Assembly: GCA_024639165.1 (NCBI GenBank) | Contig: JAHEIX010000019.1 | Coordinates: 1 to 64,000, forward strand | Direction: 5' to 3' | Source: UBA7446 sp024639165 | Lineage (GTDB): Bacteria > Bacteroidota > Bacteroidia > Flavobacteriales > Flavobacteriaceae | Length of the DNA: 64,000 nucleotides | Part shown: one piece after another, positions 42,852 through 52,161 of the stretch | How positions within the stretch are numbered: position 1 is the stretch's first letter | Layout of the letters: each line of letters starts with the position of its first letter | Made by a program: the position numbers and the translations under genes | The notes under the pieces: generated by a model | The model's database searches: none | Told to the model about the DNA's origin: nothing | What the model saw: the letters and a program-made list of their open reading frames with translations, nothing else

Positions 42852-43272
42852 TACACAATGCAACATGGACATAAAAAAACAACATAAATTACAGAAACTT
42901 TTCACTAAACAATTTTACAGGAAATAAATTCTAAATTCTATAATTATTATGTTAATACTTGTAAGAAATTAACAAATATCAAGAGTGAAAGCGTTGCGCT
43001 TGAGCATTTATCTAACAATTAAATTAAATCAATAAAAAAATCAATTATATTACAACTCAATTTTTGAATTATTAAAGTTGAACTGTCAGCAGCAATAAAC
43101 ATTGACAACCTTAAAGGAGCAAGATAAATTTCCACTAACCCTGTAAGGTAAATTGATTTTGTTGAACACGGCTAGTATCAAAAGAATAATCAAAAGCTAT
43201 GTAAATGGAATTGCTTCCCTAGCCTGATTTCATTGGTATTCTTTTGATTCGCTATTAAAGTATTTACAAACT
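42852..43272. other. Gene-free stretch with a 12-bp inverted repeat
   Basis: No coding frame of substance is seen. ATCAAAAGAATA (43177-43188) is matched by TATTCTTTTGAT (43237-43248), a perfect 12-bp inverted repeat with 48 bp between, ending 24 bp before the sulfatase ATG. It could be an operator, a looped RNA leader or an element end. The remainder is A/T-rich. Confidence 0.55.
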
Positions 43273-44730
43273 ATGAAAAAACTATTTGTTCTATCCCTCT
43301 TGTCTTTACTTCAATGTGAAAAAATCACGAAAGAAAAAACCCTTCAAAAACCAAACGTCCTATTGTTTTATATGGATGACTTACGACCTGAATTGAGTAG
43401 TTTTGGAGTAGCGCACATACAATCTCCAAACATTGATGCACTTGCAGCAAAAGGTGTGAAATTTACGAACGCCTATTGTAATGTACCCGTATGTGGAGCA
43501 TCACGTGCCAGCATGCTCACAGGTATGCTACCCACCAAAAATAGATTTTTAGACTACAACACTTTTGCTGAAAAGGAAACACCAGAAGCCATAAGCCTCC
43601 CTCAGTTGTTTAAAGAAAATGGATACATCACAATTTCAAATGGGAAAATCTATCATCATTTAGACGACAGGGAAGCAGATTGGGATGAGGTTTGGCGCCC
43701 GTATGCATTTGATGATAACGAAACGGGATTGGCACCAACAGATTATTGGCAATCGCTTTGGAAAGATTATCACGATCCAGAAAACGCAGCAACCTATAAA
43801 AAGACTGATAGAGGCCCTGCGTATGAAAGTGCAAAGGTTACAGACTCTACCTATATTGACGGTTTGATGACTGAAAAGATCATCAGAGATATTAAAAAGT
43901 TAAAGAAAAACGGCACCCCATTCTTTTTAACAGCTGGCTTTATAAGTCCGCACTTGCCGTTCAATGCACCATCAAAATACTGGGATTTATACGACAGAAA
44001 TAACATTAAGCAACCCGAAAATTACAACTATGTCCCACATGGTGCGCCAAAAATGAGCATTAGCAATTGGCCAGAAATGCGCTCTTATACCAATATCCCC
44101 AAACGCGGTCAGGTTTCAGACAGCATAGCAATAGATTTAATTCACGGCTACTATGCTACCGTCTCATATTCAGATGCCTTAATTGGTAAAATATTAGAAA
44201 CGCTCAAGGACCAAGGGCTTGACCAAAACACCATTGTTGTTTTGGTCTCTGACCACGGTTATAATTTACAAGAGCACACGCAATGGGCAAAATTTACCAA
44301 TTACAACACTTCAACCCAAGTACCCTTGATTATTTACAATCCACTTGCAAAAACCAAGGGTCCAACGAACGCCTTAACATCCCTAGTAGACGTTTATCCT
44401 ACATTGGCCGAAATATGTGGCCTTAAGGCTCCTATTGATCAATTGGATGGAACGAGCTTGGTAGAGGTTATGTCTAATCCAAAATTGAAAGGAAAACCAC
44501 ATGTTTTTATTAAAAAAGGTAAGGGGTATACATTGAAAACTAATGACTTTAGTTATACCGAGTTCATCAGACCAAAAGACAATACCACTGTCACTTCTAT
44601 GCTCTATGATCACCAAAAAAATAAGGATGAAAATATCAATGTTGTAAATCAAAAAGAATTTGCAGACGTTGTATCAGAACTTAAGACCACCCTTCATGCG
44701 GTCTATCAAAAAAACATTACAGGTGAATAG
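43273..44730 (+). CDS. Family S1 sulfatase, iduronate-2-sulfatase-like lipoprotein
   Basis: Sulfatase of 485 residues that removes sulfate esters from carbohydrate. The signal peptide ends in a probable lipobox LLQC (Cys15). The active-site sulfatase signature is PVCGASRASMLTG with Cys74 as the residue to be converted to formylglycine; calcium ligands lie in YMDDLRP (Asp35, Asp36), and VLVSDHGYNLQEH and the ISPHLPFN loop complete the core. The overall pattern resembles iduronate-2-sulfatase-like S1 members. A formylglycine-generating enzyme is 2.6 kb downstream. A GH128-type gene follows by 97 bp, so a sulfated polysaccharide substrate is plausible. Confidence 0.9.
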   Translation: MKKLFVLSLLSLLQCEKITKEKTLQKPNVLLFYMDDLRPELSSFGVAHIQSPNIDALAAKGVKFTNAYCNVPVCGASRASMLTGMLPTKNRFLDYNTFAEKETPEAISLPQLFKENGYITISNGKIYHHLDDREADWDEVWRPYAFDDNETGLAPTDYWQSLWKDYHDPENAATYKKTDRGPAYESAKVTDSTYIDGLMTEKIIRDIKKLKKNGTPFFLTAGFISPHLPFNAPSKYWDLYDRNNIKQPENYNYVPHGAPKMSISNWPEMRSYTNIPKRGQVSDSIAIDLIHGYYATVSYSDALIGKILETLKDQGLDQNTIVVLVSDHGYNLQEHTQWAKFTNYNTSTQVPLIIYNPLAKTKGPTNALTSLVDVYPTLAEICGLKAPIDQLDGTSLVEVMSNPKLKGKPHVFIKKGKGYTLKTNDFSYTEFIRPKDNTTVTSMLYDHQKNKDENINVVNQKEFADVVSELKTTLHAVYQKNITGE

Positions 44731-44827
44731 CACGCTGTGGTATTGTTTTATAGGAACGCAAGTATTTAACTGAGCATACATATTATTGAAAAACAGTCTG
44801 CATAATAACGCATATATTGACACAATC

Positions 44828-45878
44828 ATGAGATATTTACTTTTATTTCTTTTAACAACCTCTAAAATCCTATCACAAAATAATCCCCCATCAAAAAAAG
44901 GGGTTGCCTTTAGCTTAAGTTATGAAAGCAGTTGGCAGGAAAGATTTGATAAACTAAACCCCTCTTGGCATTATTCCTGGAATTGGGAATACAGGGCAGC
45001 ATACCCCAATAGCGTAGAATTTGTTCCTATGATTTGGGGAAGACAAAGCGCAACACAAGAAAAAATGGATTACCTAAATAATTTGGAAAGCATGGGTGTC
45101 ATTGAAAACGTATTGGCTTTTAATGAGCCAGATCTGGAGGGCCAAGCGAACCTAACAGTTGATGAAGCCGTAGACCTGTGGCCCTTATTAGAAACTTTAA
45201 ATGTTCCTATCTCTAGCCCCGTCACTTCTGCACCACTAAACGATTGGATGCGCAATTTTATGAATAAAGCAATAGATGAAAACCTTCGAATTGATTTTGT
45301 CGCCATTCACATTTATCACAAAAACACACCTTCCAACTTTTTAGCATTGGTAGAAGAAGTTTATGAAACCTATGGAAAACCAATTTGGATTACTGAGTTT
45401 GCTGTTCGAGACAACAATGCTTCCGAAAGCACACCTAATAAATATTCAGAAGCATACGTGCATTCTTTTATGAATGAAGTTCTAAATGCCTTAGAACAAT
45501 TAGAATATGTAAAACGCTATTCATGGTTTGATCCAAGCAGCAACAATTCAAAATACCCAAGACTTGAAACGGCAGATTTAATCTCAGAAAACAATCAACT
45601 TACCACTTTGGGTGATTTTTATGCCAATTATTCTCTTTCGCTCCAAAACAACAACACAAGCAATATATACTTATCACCAAGCCCAGCTTCAAACACAATC
45701 AAAATCAATGAAAATAAAGAAGAACTCAAAGTAACGGTTTATGACGTAAATGGTCAGGTGCAATTAAAAAAAAATTATTGATAAACTCGATGTTACCCCC
45801 TTAACAAATGGTGTGTATTTTTTAAAGCTAGGAAGTGGAGAAAATGAAACAATCCATAAGACAGTTATTCAAAAATAA
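44828..45878 (+). pseudogene. GH128-type glucanase with T9SS domain, frameshifted in an A9 run
   Basis: Secreted glycoside hydrolase of the GH128 (Glyco_hydro_cc) kind, known for endo-beta-1,3-glucanases. I use the ATG at 44828, which starts a signal peptide (MRYLLLFLLTTSKILSQ), rather than the in-frame ATG at 44786. Catalytic candidates are the acid in FNEPDLEG and the nucleophile in WITEFAV; the core WHYSWNWEY and YSWFDPSS are typical. The frame stops at 45781 inside the T9SS domain, right after nine A bases (45766-45774). Removing one A restores the frame IIDKLDVTPLTNGVYFLKL... to a TAA at 45876-45878. Catalysis could survive, but secretion by T9SS would fail unless slippage occurs. Confidence 0.78.
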
Positions 45879-45911
45879 TCCGAGCAAGCTTTAAGCGAAG
45901 CATAACGTGCC

Positions 45912-46256
45912 TTAATAGAAAAGGTGTTTTTTAGCATTATTCACCCATCCCGCCTGATTTTTGTAGTTGACAAAGTATATATTTAAATCAGCCTGATTCT
46001 GGTACTCTACAAAGTAAATGTTTTTGTCTGCTTGGTTTGCGTATGCTGTAAAGAACCAAATCCCATTGTTTTTATCGGCTTGGTTTTTGTATTTTACCTT
46101 GTATACCTTGAGATCAGCTTGGTTTGGATAATCGACCACAAATACCTTAACATCGGCTTGGTTGGCATATTGAACTGAAAAAACTTTTTGGGCATAACAG
46201 CAATTGCTCATAAAGAGAATAAATCCTACTGCAGCGATGCTAATAAACTTTGTCAT
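45912..46256 (-). CDS. Small exported tandem-repeat protein (DUF6150-like)
   Basis: Protein of 114 residues with a signal peptide (ending CCYAQ) followed by about six imperfect units of 13-17 residues built on Y-x-N-Q-A-D-x-x-(V/I)-(F/Y)-x-V-x, for example YANQADVKVFVVD, YPNQADLKVYKVK and YQNQADLNIYFVN. The regular alternation suggests stacked beta strands. I recall a family of such repeat proteins named DUF6150; function is unknown. It stands alone in the same direction as the formylglycine-generating enzyme gene, 19 bp downstream of it, so the two may be co-transcribed. Confidence 0.75.
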   Translation of the reverse strand: MTKFISIAAVGFILFMSNCCYAQKVFSVQYANQADVKVFVVDYPNQADLKVYKVKYKNQADKNNGIWFFTAYANQADKNIYFVEYQNQADLNIYFVNYKNQAGWVNNAKKHLFY

Positions 46257-46275
46257 CAGTACACGATATTAATTG

Positions 46276-47364
46276 TTACATGTCCTTAACAGCTCTAAAG
46301 CCCGTATGTATACTTCCAGTATCAGGCGTAGTTTTCATACGCATGGAGTTGCGATACCCACTACAATAGCTTTTGTGGCATAAAAAGCTGCCTCCCCTAC
46401 TGACACGCTTTTGTGCATAGGGCTCATTTGAGTCGTAAGACGTTTCAGGTCCTTTGGGATTAACAGCTTTTTGACTCGCTAATGTCTCATAATAATTTTC
46501 ATGATACCAGTCGGCACACCATTCCCAAACATTGCCAGACATATCATATAATCCATAGCCGTTTGGTGGATAAGTACTAACAGGGGCGCTTAAATAAAAA
46601 CCATCGCGTTCTTTGTTCTGATAAGGAAAATTCCCTTCCCATGTATTGGCCTTAGGTGCTCCCGCTGAAAGATCTTCATTCCCCCATGCATAAGGGTTGT
46701 CCGCTAAACCACCTCTACTAGCATACTCCCACTCTGCTTCAGTTGGAAGCCGCTTACCAGCCCAGTTGCAATAGGCAACAGCATCAAACCAACTTATGTG
46801 GACAACAGGATGGCTTTCCATTCCTTCAATACTGCTGCCTGGACCTTCTGGTTGACGCCAATTGGCACCTTGTTTCCAACGCCACCACTGACTTACATTA
46901 TCAAGTGGAACTGGATTTTGGGTAGCCACAAAAACTAAGGAAGCAGGGGCTAGCTGACTGTCATCAGGCTTGGGTATACCAGGTGGTAATTCTTTTTTAA
47001 TTGCTTCCCAATCAACAGCCTTTTCAGCGGTAGTAATATATCCGGTGGCTTTTACAAAAGCTTCGAACTGCGCATTAGTAACTTCGTGTACATCCATCCA
47101 AAAAGAGTCTATCTGAACTTCGTGTTTTGGGTATTCATCGCGCCATGCACGTTCATCATCAGCACCCATAGAAAAGGTGCCTCCCGGAATCAACACCATA
47201 TCCGCTGTAGATTGATTTGAATTTACATATGGCTTTTGATCAGTAACAGACGTAAATCGGCTGTTGGTAGGTGTGCAACTATGACCAGCAGTTTGCTCAA
47301 GCACTTTTGGTTTTTGCTGACAAGCTGTTACAAAAATCAAAACAAATAAAAATAAAAATCTCAT
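46276..47364 (-). CDS. Formylglycine-generating enzyme, lipoprotein
   Basis: Sulfatase-maturating oxidase that converts the active-site cysteine of S1 sulfatases to formylglycine; about 362 residues. The frame opens at 47400, but the ATG at 47364 gives a signal peptide with lipobox VTAC. The FGE fold is complete: IPGGTFSMGADDE, EVTNAQFEAFV, HISWFDAVAYCNWAGKRLP, TEAEWEYASRGG, YDMSGNVWEWCADW. The copper-binding active-site pair is present in SFLCHKSYCSGYR (Cys329 and Cys334 by my count), as in human FGE Cys336/Cys341, so this is a true FGE and not one of the many relatives lacking the cysteines. The partner is presumably the sulfatase at 43273. Confidence 0.9.
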   Translation of the reverse strand: MRFLFLFVLIFVTACQQKPKVLEQTAGHSCTPTNSRFTSVTDQKPYVNSNQSTADMVLIPGGTFSMGADDERAWRDEYPKHEVQIDSFWMDVHEVTNAQFEAFVKATGYITTAEKAVDWEAIKKELPPGIPKPDDSQLAPASLVFVATQNPVPLDNVSQWWRWKQGANWRQPEGPGSSIEGMESHPVVHISWFDAVAYCNWAGKRLPTEAEWEYASRGGLADNPYAWGNEDLSAGAPKANTWEGNFPYQNKERDGFYLSAPVSTYPPNGYGLYDMSGNVWEWCADWYHENYYETLASQKAVNPKGPETSYDSNEPYAQKRVSRGGSFLCHKSYCSGYRNSMRMKTTPDTGSIHTGFRAVKDM

Positions 47365-47417
47365 GTTATAAAGGTAACGAATTGAAGGAAAATGAAACAA
47401 ACACTATTGAACCTAAA

Positions 47418-49085
47418 TTAAACAGCGGTCTTAATTATTTTTTTGTGTTCTGAACGTTCTCCATCGCTGAGTTGAACGATATAAGCACCTGGTTTTACAG
47501 AAAGCATATCAATAGATCTGTAGCCTTGATCAAAGTTCAAACTCCCCTTTTTAATGACTCGCCCCAATGTATCAATTATTCGATAACCCAATATTGATGT
47601 GGTATCATCTATAGGGTTTATAAATAGGTTGTCATAAACTGGATTTGGATAAGCAGCAAAAAAAGATTCTTTTTTAACTTGATCTAAGCCCAATGTAATA
47701 TAACAAGAAGGAGCAACAAGATAATCGTCGTTTATGATCGTTGAAAGCTTGTTATCTGAAAAACTTTGTTGATTCGTGTTATCAAAAAAAGCATTATCAA
47801 TTACTGAGTCATCGGCTCCTAGAAAATCCTGCATAAGGGTAGCAAAAACCTGACGGTAATCGTGTTGTACGGTTTTCAGTTGCCAGTTATTATTGGATGA
47901 GGCCTCTGTCAAATCAACATTTACACCAGAAATACCCCCTTCTACTGGCTTTCCAAAGACAAACATGGGGGCAATTTCTCCGTGATCGGTACCATTATTA
48001 CCGTTCTGAATGGCTTTTCGGCCAAACTCAGAAAAGGTTAACCCAATAATGTCATCCCCAATAGAATCGGAATTAATATCAGCAACAAAAGCATCTACAG
48101 CCGAAGAAAGTTCAGTAAGTAAATCGGTATGTTTTCCGTTTATATCTCCAGTACCTTCATTTTGATTATTGTGGGTATCAAAACCTCCAATGGTGACCAT
48201 ATAAACCTTGGTCTGAATACCACCTCTTATTAAACGAGCAACGGTTTTTAATTGATCTGCAAGATCTGTATCTGGGTAAGTAACTAAGTTTGCTGCACCG
48301 GGAGCTGTAAAAGAATCTTCAATGGCCTTTGCGTATGTGTTAGCGTTTGCATCGGTATCAACAATGTACTGAAGTTCTGAACCATAGTGCGTGCTTTGAG
48401 GTATGTTTTGGGGTGCTTGACCGGCAAGTCCGTCCAATATTGTGTAAAAATTTTCAGAGTCTTGGCCTTCAATATTTAAAGCAGTACCATGCTCGTGTTC
48501 GGCATGAAAACCAAGCCATGTATTACTCGAGCCAAGTTGAATACCTAGGGGGAAATTTGAGGGAAATAGATCAGCATAGGCTTCTTCCATAAATCGACCC
48601 ATCCAACCACTATCTTTTCCATTATCCCAGCTGTTACCATCATTTCCCGTTGCCCATAAATCTATTGAAGCAAAATGGGATTTGTTAGCTGAAGGATATC
48701 CAACAGATTGTAATACACGTAACATACCGTCTTGATACAAGCCCTTAAAACCTGAATTAATACTGCCCTCTAAAAGCGCAGGATTAAATATTAGATCTTG
48801 ATTTGACCCAGAAACGGATACATCAACGGCCTGATTGCTGTAATTAGTTACAGGAATATAAATATCTGGACGAAGCTGACTATAATATCCAAATTGATCG
48901 TACGGAATAAGGGTGTTCAATCCATCATTACCTCCTTTTAATTCAATCAAAACTAATTTTCGATTAGAAATATCCCCACAATTTAAAGAGGTATTGGCTA
49001 ACTTTAAGGCTGCGCCCACCTCATAAGGAAGTAATCCAAGAGCTGAAGCAGTAGATGAAAGTTTAATAAATTCTCTTCTTTTCAT
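47418..49085 (-). CDS. DUF1501-family protein with T9SS domain
   Basis: Exported protein of 555 residues belonging to the DUF1501 (sulfatase-like fold) family. It starts with a twin-arginine-like signal (KRREFIKLSSTASALGLLP), then the DUF1501 landmarks LVLIELKGGNDGLNTLIPYD, HFASIDLWATG, VYMVTIGGFDTHNNQ, IGLTFSEFGRK and GTDHGEIAPMFVFG, and ends in a T9SS sorting domain (FAAYPNPVYDN to KKIIKTAV). It is 8 bp downstream of the DUF1800 gene, the usual partner. The biochemical role of this pair is not known. Confidence 0.9.
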   Translation of the reverse strand: MKRREFIKLSSTASALGLLPYEVGAALKLANTSLNCGDISNRKLVLIELKGGNDGLNTLIPYDQFGYYSQLRPDIYIPVTNYSNQAVDVSVSGSNQDLIFNPALLEGSINSGFKGLYQDGMLRVLQSVGYPSANKSHFASIDLWATGNDGNSWDNGKDSGWMGRFMEEAYADLFPSNFPLGIQLGSSNTWLGFHAEHEHGTALNIEGQDSENFYTILDGLAGQAPQNIPQSTHYGSELQYIVDTDANANTYAKAIEDSFTAPGAANLVTYPDTDLADQLKTVARLIRGGIQTKVYMVTIGGFDTHNNQNEGTGDINGKHTDLLTELSSAVDAFVADINSDSIGDDIIGLTFSEFGRKAIQNGNNGTDHGEIAPMFVFGKPVEGGISGVNVDLTEASSNNNWQLKTVQHDYRQVFATLMQDFLGADDSVIDNAFFDNTNQQSFSDNKLSTIINDDYLVAPSCYITLGLDQVKKESFFAAYPNPVYDNLFINPIDDTTSILGYRIIDTLGRVIKKGSLNFDQGYRSIDMLSVKPGAYIVQLSDGERSEHKKIIKTAV

Positions 49086-49093
49086 AAGCGTTA

Positions 49094-50923
49094 TTACATC
49101 AATTGGAATTCGGCAGCATTGATCATTTTAGGAAGTAAACCGTCTTGACCAGAAAGTCTGTTCTTAATAAAATTAGCGGCAGCTTCTTGTGTACTACCAC
49201 TTGTTGTCTTGTAGGCTTCCCATGCATCATACCAAACATAATTTTGCTCATTATCTTGAATTAGAAATTTCACAAAATAAGCAATCCGGTTGGCGTCTAA
49301 ATCTTCGCTATAAAAGAGCTCGGATAACTCTTGTACTATTTTAGTGGCGTCATAGGGATCTGAAACAGTATTTTCAATAAAATCCGTAGCATCAAAGGCT
49401 GTCCATATGCGCGCATAATATTGATAACCATTATTGGTTGTTTGAACACCTTGGATTACATTATGTCCGTTTCCATAATTATCACTAGTATAGGTTCCAC
49501 CAATAAAAGATAGGATAGTATTGTAGCGAGCTATGATATTGTTTGAATTAAACCAAGCCCTATCATAGGCAGGTGGTTGGTAATCGGCAGGGTAACCAGC
49601 GACTGATGGTGGAGAAAAAATATTCATTCCACTATAAGAGAAAAACGTATTGTGGCAAAAATTCCACCAAAACATGTAAAACCTATAATTCTCATTGCTT
49701 TTTGCATCATTCTGACTTGTACCCTCAGCCACTTGAGGCGTTTCGGGGTTTGGAATCTTAATATCTAGTATCGTTAACAGTTCATTTAAAAACTGTAATG
49801 GGCTTTTAATAATACCTCCAATGTTTTCATTGGAACTATCCGAATCATCTAAATCAAAGAAATGCTTTGACTTGAGTAATGTTTGTAGTACTTCTAGCAA
49901 GTTATACCCATTATTTTTAAGCTGTTGCGCTAAAGGTGTGATGATATCATCCTCAACCTCTTGTTCCCATTCACTGCGAACAAACATGCGGTACATTTTA
50001 CGAACATAATTTTTTGCAGTCTCCAATTGATCAAAGACCATATCCACAAAATCATCTAACTCTGTATGTATTGTTGTTGTCGAATTTCCACCAGAAATGG
50101 TTTGATTATCAAAAGCATAACTAAACGTTTTATCTCCTGAATCGTGGTTATTGACATTGATATACCCCATAGGAATGCCCGAAGGGAAATGCGGAGATTT
50201 AACTGTGTCACTGTCTAAAGTATTGCGGTTATTTTTTAATTTAATGCCTGAAAACACCTTAGCAGCTTGAACAACATCGTGTTCGGTATAATTCGTATAA
50301 TCGCCATCAGAAACCTGAGGACCTTTCCCAATAGTAAAAAGTTCTAAAAACTCACGAGCATAATTCTCGTTTGGGCTGTTCTTGTTATTATCACCATTAT
50401 CTAAATAATAGAGCATGGAATTATCAAAAGTAATTTTGCGGGCAAGGTCTTTAACACTTTTATCTGCGTAGAATTGCAGCAAGTTTAAATAGTCAAAATA
50501 ATGAGCCGATTTACCAGAACCGTCGTCTTTGGAGGCGGTAAAAGTGGTAAACAAAAACCACGTTAATTTATCGACTAGGGTGTTTTGTTTTATGGCGTTA
50601 TACCACCACCATCCAGCAACCAAAGCGCGCTTAGGGCCCTGCCTACAAGTATAGCTGTTGTTTTGCCAATTGGTATCATTTAACCAAAAGCCATCCTGAT
50701 TGTTTGCACACAAAAGGTTAGCGCCTGACCAATTAGTAACAGGATCGTTTGGCCAATTCCATGCGTATGACTTTGAAACATTTAGCTGAGCTAATATTTC
50801 AGCTGGTGTTTTACCAGTCATGTCATACAACTGCGCTTTTGAGTATTGAAAACAAGCCCTTCTAAGCAGGTGCTTTGTTAATCTTTTATCAAGCGGCTGA
50901 GTGTGTTCATTTAATGAAGCCAT
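49094..50923 (-). CDS. DUF1800-family protein
   Basis: Protein of 609 residues with the DUF1800 landmarks: KRLTKHLLRRACFQYSKAQ at the N-terminus, LVDKLTWFLFTTFTASKDD, NENYAREFLELFTIGKG, DVVQAAKVFSGIK and SPPSVAGYPADYQPPAYDRAWFNSNN. No Sec or Tat signal is obvious at the start, yet the family usually acts with the exported DUF1501 partner that follows 8 bp downstream. An upstream ATG with a signal was not found between 50924 and the next gene. Function unknown. Confidence 0.88.
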   Translation of the reverse strand: MASLNEHTQPLDKRLTKHLLRRACFQYSKAQLYDMTGKTPAEILAQLNVSKSYAWNWPNDPVTNWSGANLLCANNQDGFWLNDTNWQNNSYTCRQGPKRALVAGWWWYNAIKQNTLVDKLTWFLFTTFTASKDDGSGKSAHYFDYLNLLQFYADKSVKDLARKITFDNSMLYYLDNGDNNKNSPNENYAREFLELFTIGKGPQVSDGDYTNYTEHDVVQAAKVFSGIKLKNNRNTLDSDTVKSPHFPSGIPMGYINVNNHDSGDKTFSYAFDNQTISGGNSTTTIHTELDDFVDMVFDQLETAKNYVRKMYRMFVRSEWEQEVEDDIITPLAQQLKNNGYNLLEVLQTLLKSKHFFDLDDSDSSNENIGGIIKSPLQFLNELLTILDIKIPNPETPQVAEGTSQNDAKSNENYRFYMFWWNFCHNTFFSYSGMNIFSPPSVAGYPADYQPPAYDRAWFNSNNIIARYNTILSFIGGTYTSDNYGNGHNVIQGVQTTNNGYQYYARIWTAFDATDFIENTVSDPYDATKIVQELSELFYSEDLDANRIAYFVKFLIQDNEQNYVWYDAWEAYKTTSGSTQEAAANFIKNRLSGQDGLLPKMINAAEFQLM

Positions 50924-51166
50924 ATTAAGCCATGAAGAGTTAACTTCTTAATTATTTGGATTATCACATCCATAAAATTAAATAAAAAAAGTTACTTAAT
51001 TTAAATAATCAGCTTTTAGGGCAAATAATGATAACTTATGGTCAATATATGTTAATATCTGCTTAAGCAATATTAACAATATAATCCCATCATGATACTA
51101 AAGTAACATGAAAGTCAATCGCTATGTTGCAATGAGAAACCTTCTAAAAAGAAGGGGAGAAAAAGA
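50924..51166. other. Gene-free stretch between DUF1800 and the cold-shock gene
   Basis: A/T-rich, no coding frame. CCTTCT-AAAA-AGAAGG (51140-51155) is a small perfect hairpin next to the cold-shock terminator. Nothing else is recognised. Confidence 0.5.
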
Positions 51167-51189
51167 AAGCTACTTAATTAAAGTAGCTT
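51167..51189 (-). terminator. Terminator of the cold-shock gene
   Basis: AAGCTACTT (51167-51175) and AAGTAGCTT (51181-51189) form a 9-bp stem with a 5-nt loop; the right arm includes the last codons and stop of the cold-shock gene. On the minus strand a T/C-rich tract follows. Confidence 0.75.
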
Positions 51190-51369
51190 GATGTTGCTAG
51201 CGGACTTACCGCGTTTTCCATCAACTTCTTCAAAAGAAACGCTGTCTCCTTCATTAAGAGTCATACCGTCTTCTAGGGCACTAATGTGTACAAAAACATC
51301 CTCACCAGCATCTGTTGTGATGAAACCAAATCCTTTTGATTCGTTGAAAAACTTTACTTTACCATTCAT
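51178..51369 (-). CDS. CspA-family cold-shock protein
   Basis: Nucleic-acid chaperone of 63 residues, a single cold-shock domain. RNP1 is KGFGFIT (12-18) and RNP2 VFVHIS (25-30); MNGKVKFFNESKGFGFI is the typical start. It is a monocistronic gene with its own terminator. Confidence 0.96.
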   Translation of the reverse strand: MNGKVKFFNESKGFGFITTDAGEDVFVHISALEDGMTLNEGDSVSFEEVDGKRGKSASNIKLL

Positions 51370-51480
51370 AATTTAAAAATATTAGCAAGAGTACGACTAA
51401 AAATTGAACTAGCGATATAAAAATTGAATTTTTAGCTAATTATAAGGCTAAATGGAGGCAAATTATTAGCTGTAATAAAA

Positions 51481-51500
51481 AAAGCGCCCAAAGGCGCTTT
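51481..51500. terminator. Terminator of the carbonic anhydrase gene
   Basis: AAAGCGCC-CAAA-GGCGCTTT forms an 8-bp GC-rich stem with a T tract of seven on the minus strand (and a shorter one on plus), 21 bp after the carbonic anhydrase stop. It probably ends the SulP-carbonic anhydrase transcript. Confidence 0.85.
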
Positions 51501-51521
51501 TTGTTTCGTGTATTCTTGTGA

Positions 51522-52151
51522 CTACAACCATGCAACTGCACCCGTTGCGAGTTGATAAACGCCTCCTTTTATCGCAATCTCACCAGCAGCTTCCATTTCA
51601 GCTAAAATGGGACTCATGCTTTTGATCTCGCCTATGGTATGGTTGACGTTTTCGGCTATAGCAGCGTTTACAAAATCTGTATTTGCGCTGTTGTGAGGTG
51701 CAGGCACATTAGGCTTTACTGCATCCACGGCTGGTTGAATATTAGAAAGTAATGAAGTGATATTTCCCAATTCAACGCCGTCACACGCTGCTTTTACTGC
51801 GCCACATCCTTCGTGACCTAAGACCACGATAAGCTTACTACCGGCTACCTTACAAGCGTATTCCATACTTGCAACAATATCCGTGTTGACAAAGTTTCCA
51901 GCAACACGGGCGACAAAAACATCACCTAGAGCCTGGTCAAAAATCTCCTCAACTACAACACGTGAATCAATACAAGACAATACAATAGCCTGAGGTGCTT
52001 GCCCAGAAACACTGGCAGCGCGTAGATCATTGATGTTAACAGCTGTTAAATTATCAGTCGTATAATTAGAATTTCCATCCTTTAAGTTAGCAAAGACTGT
52101 GTCAGGCGTAAGTTGAGCCTGTGCATCTGATGTTAAGATATTATTTCTCAT
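51522..52151 (-). CDS. Beta-carbonic anhydrase
   Basis: Zinc enzyme of 209 residues interconverting carbon dioxide and bicarbonate in the cytoplasm. The metal site is complete: CIDSR (Cys60, Asp62, Arg64) and GHEGCGA (His113, Cys116). There is no signal peptide. It lies 10 bp after a SulP transporter, a pairing that points to bicarbonate handling. Confidence 0.94.
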   Translation of the reverse strand: MRNNILTSDAQAQLTPDTVFANLKDGNSNYTTDNLTAVNINDLRAASVSGQAPQAIVLSCIDSRVVVEEIFDQALGDVFVARVAGNFVNTDIVASMEYACKVAGSKLIVVLGHEGCGAVKAACDGVELGNITSLLSNIQPAVDAVKPNVPAPHNSANTDFVNAAIAENVNHTIGEIKSMSPILAEMEAAGEIAIKGGVYQLATGAVAWL

Positions 52152-52161
52152 TTTATAAATT

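Noticed and set aside
42985..43020. GCGTTGCGCTTGAGC-like stretch resembling an integron or rearrangement site
   Set aside because: No inverse/core site pair, no integrase gene and no cassette array are present; similarity is only superficial.
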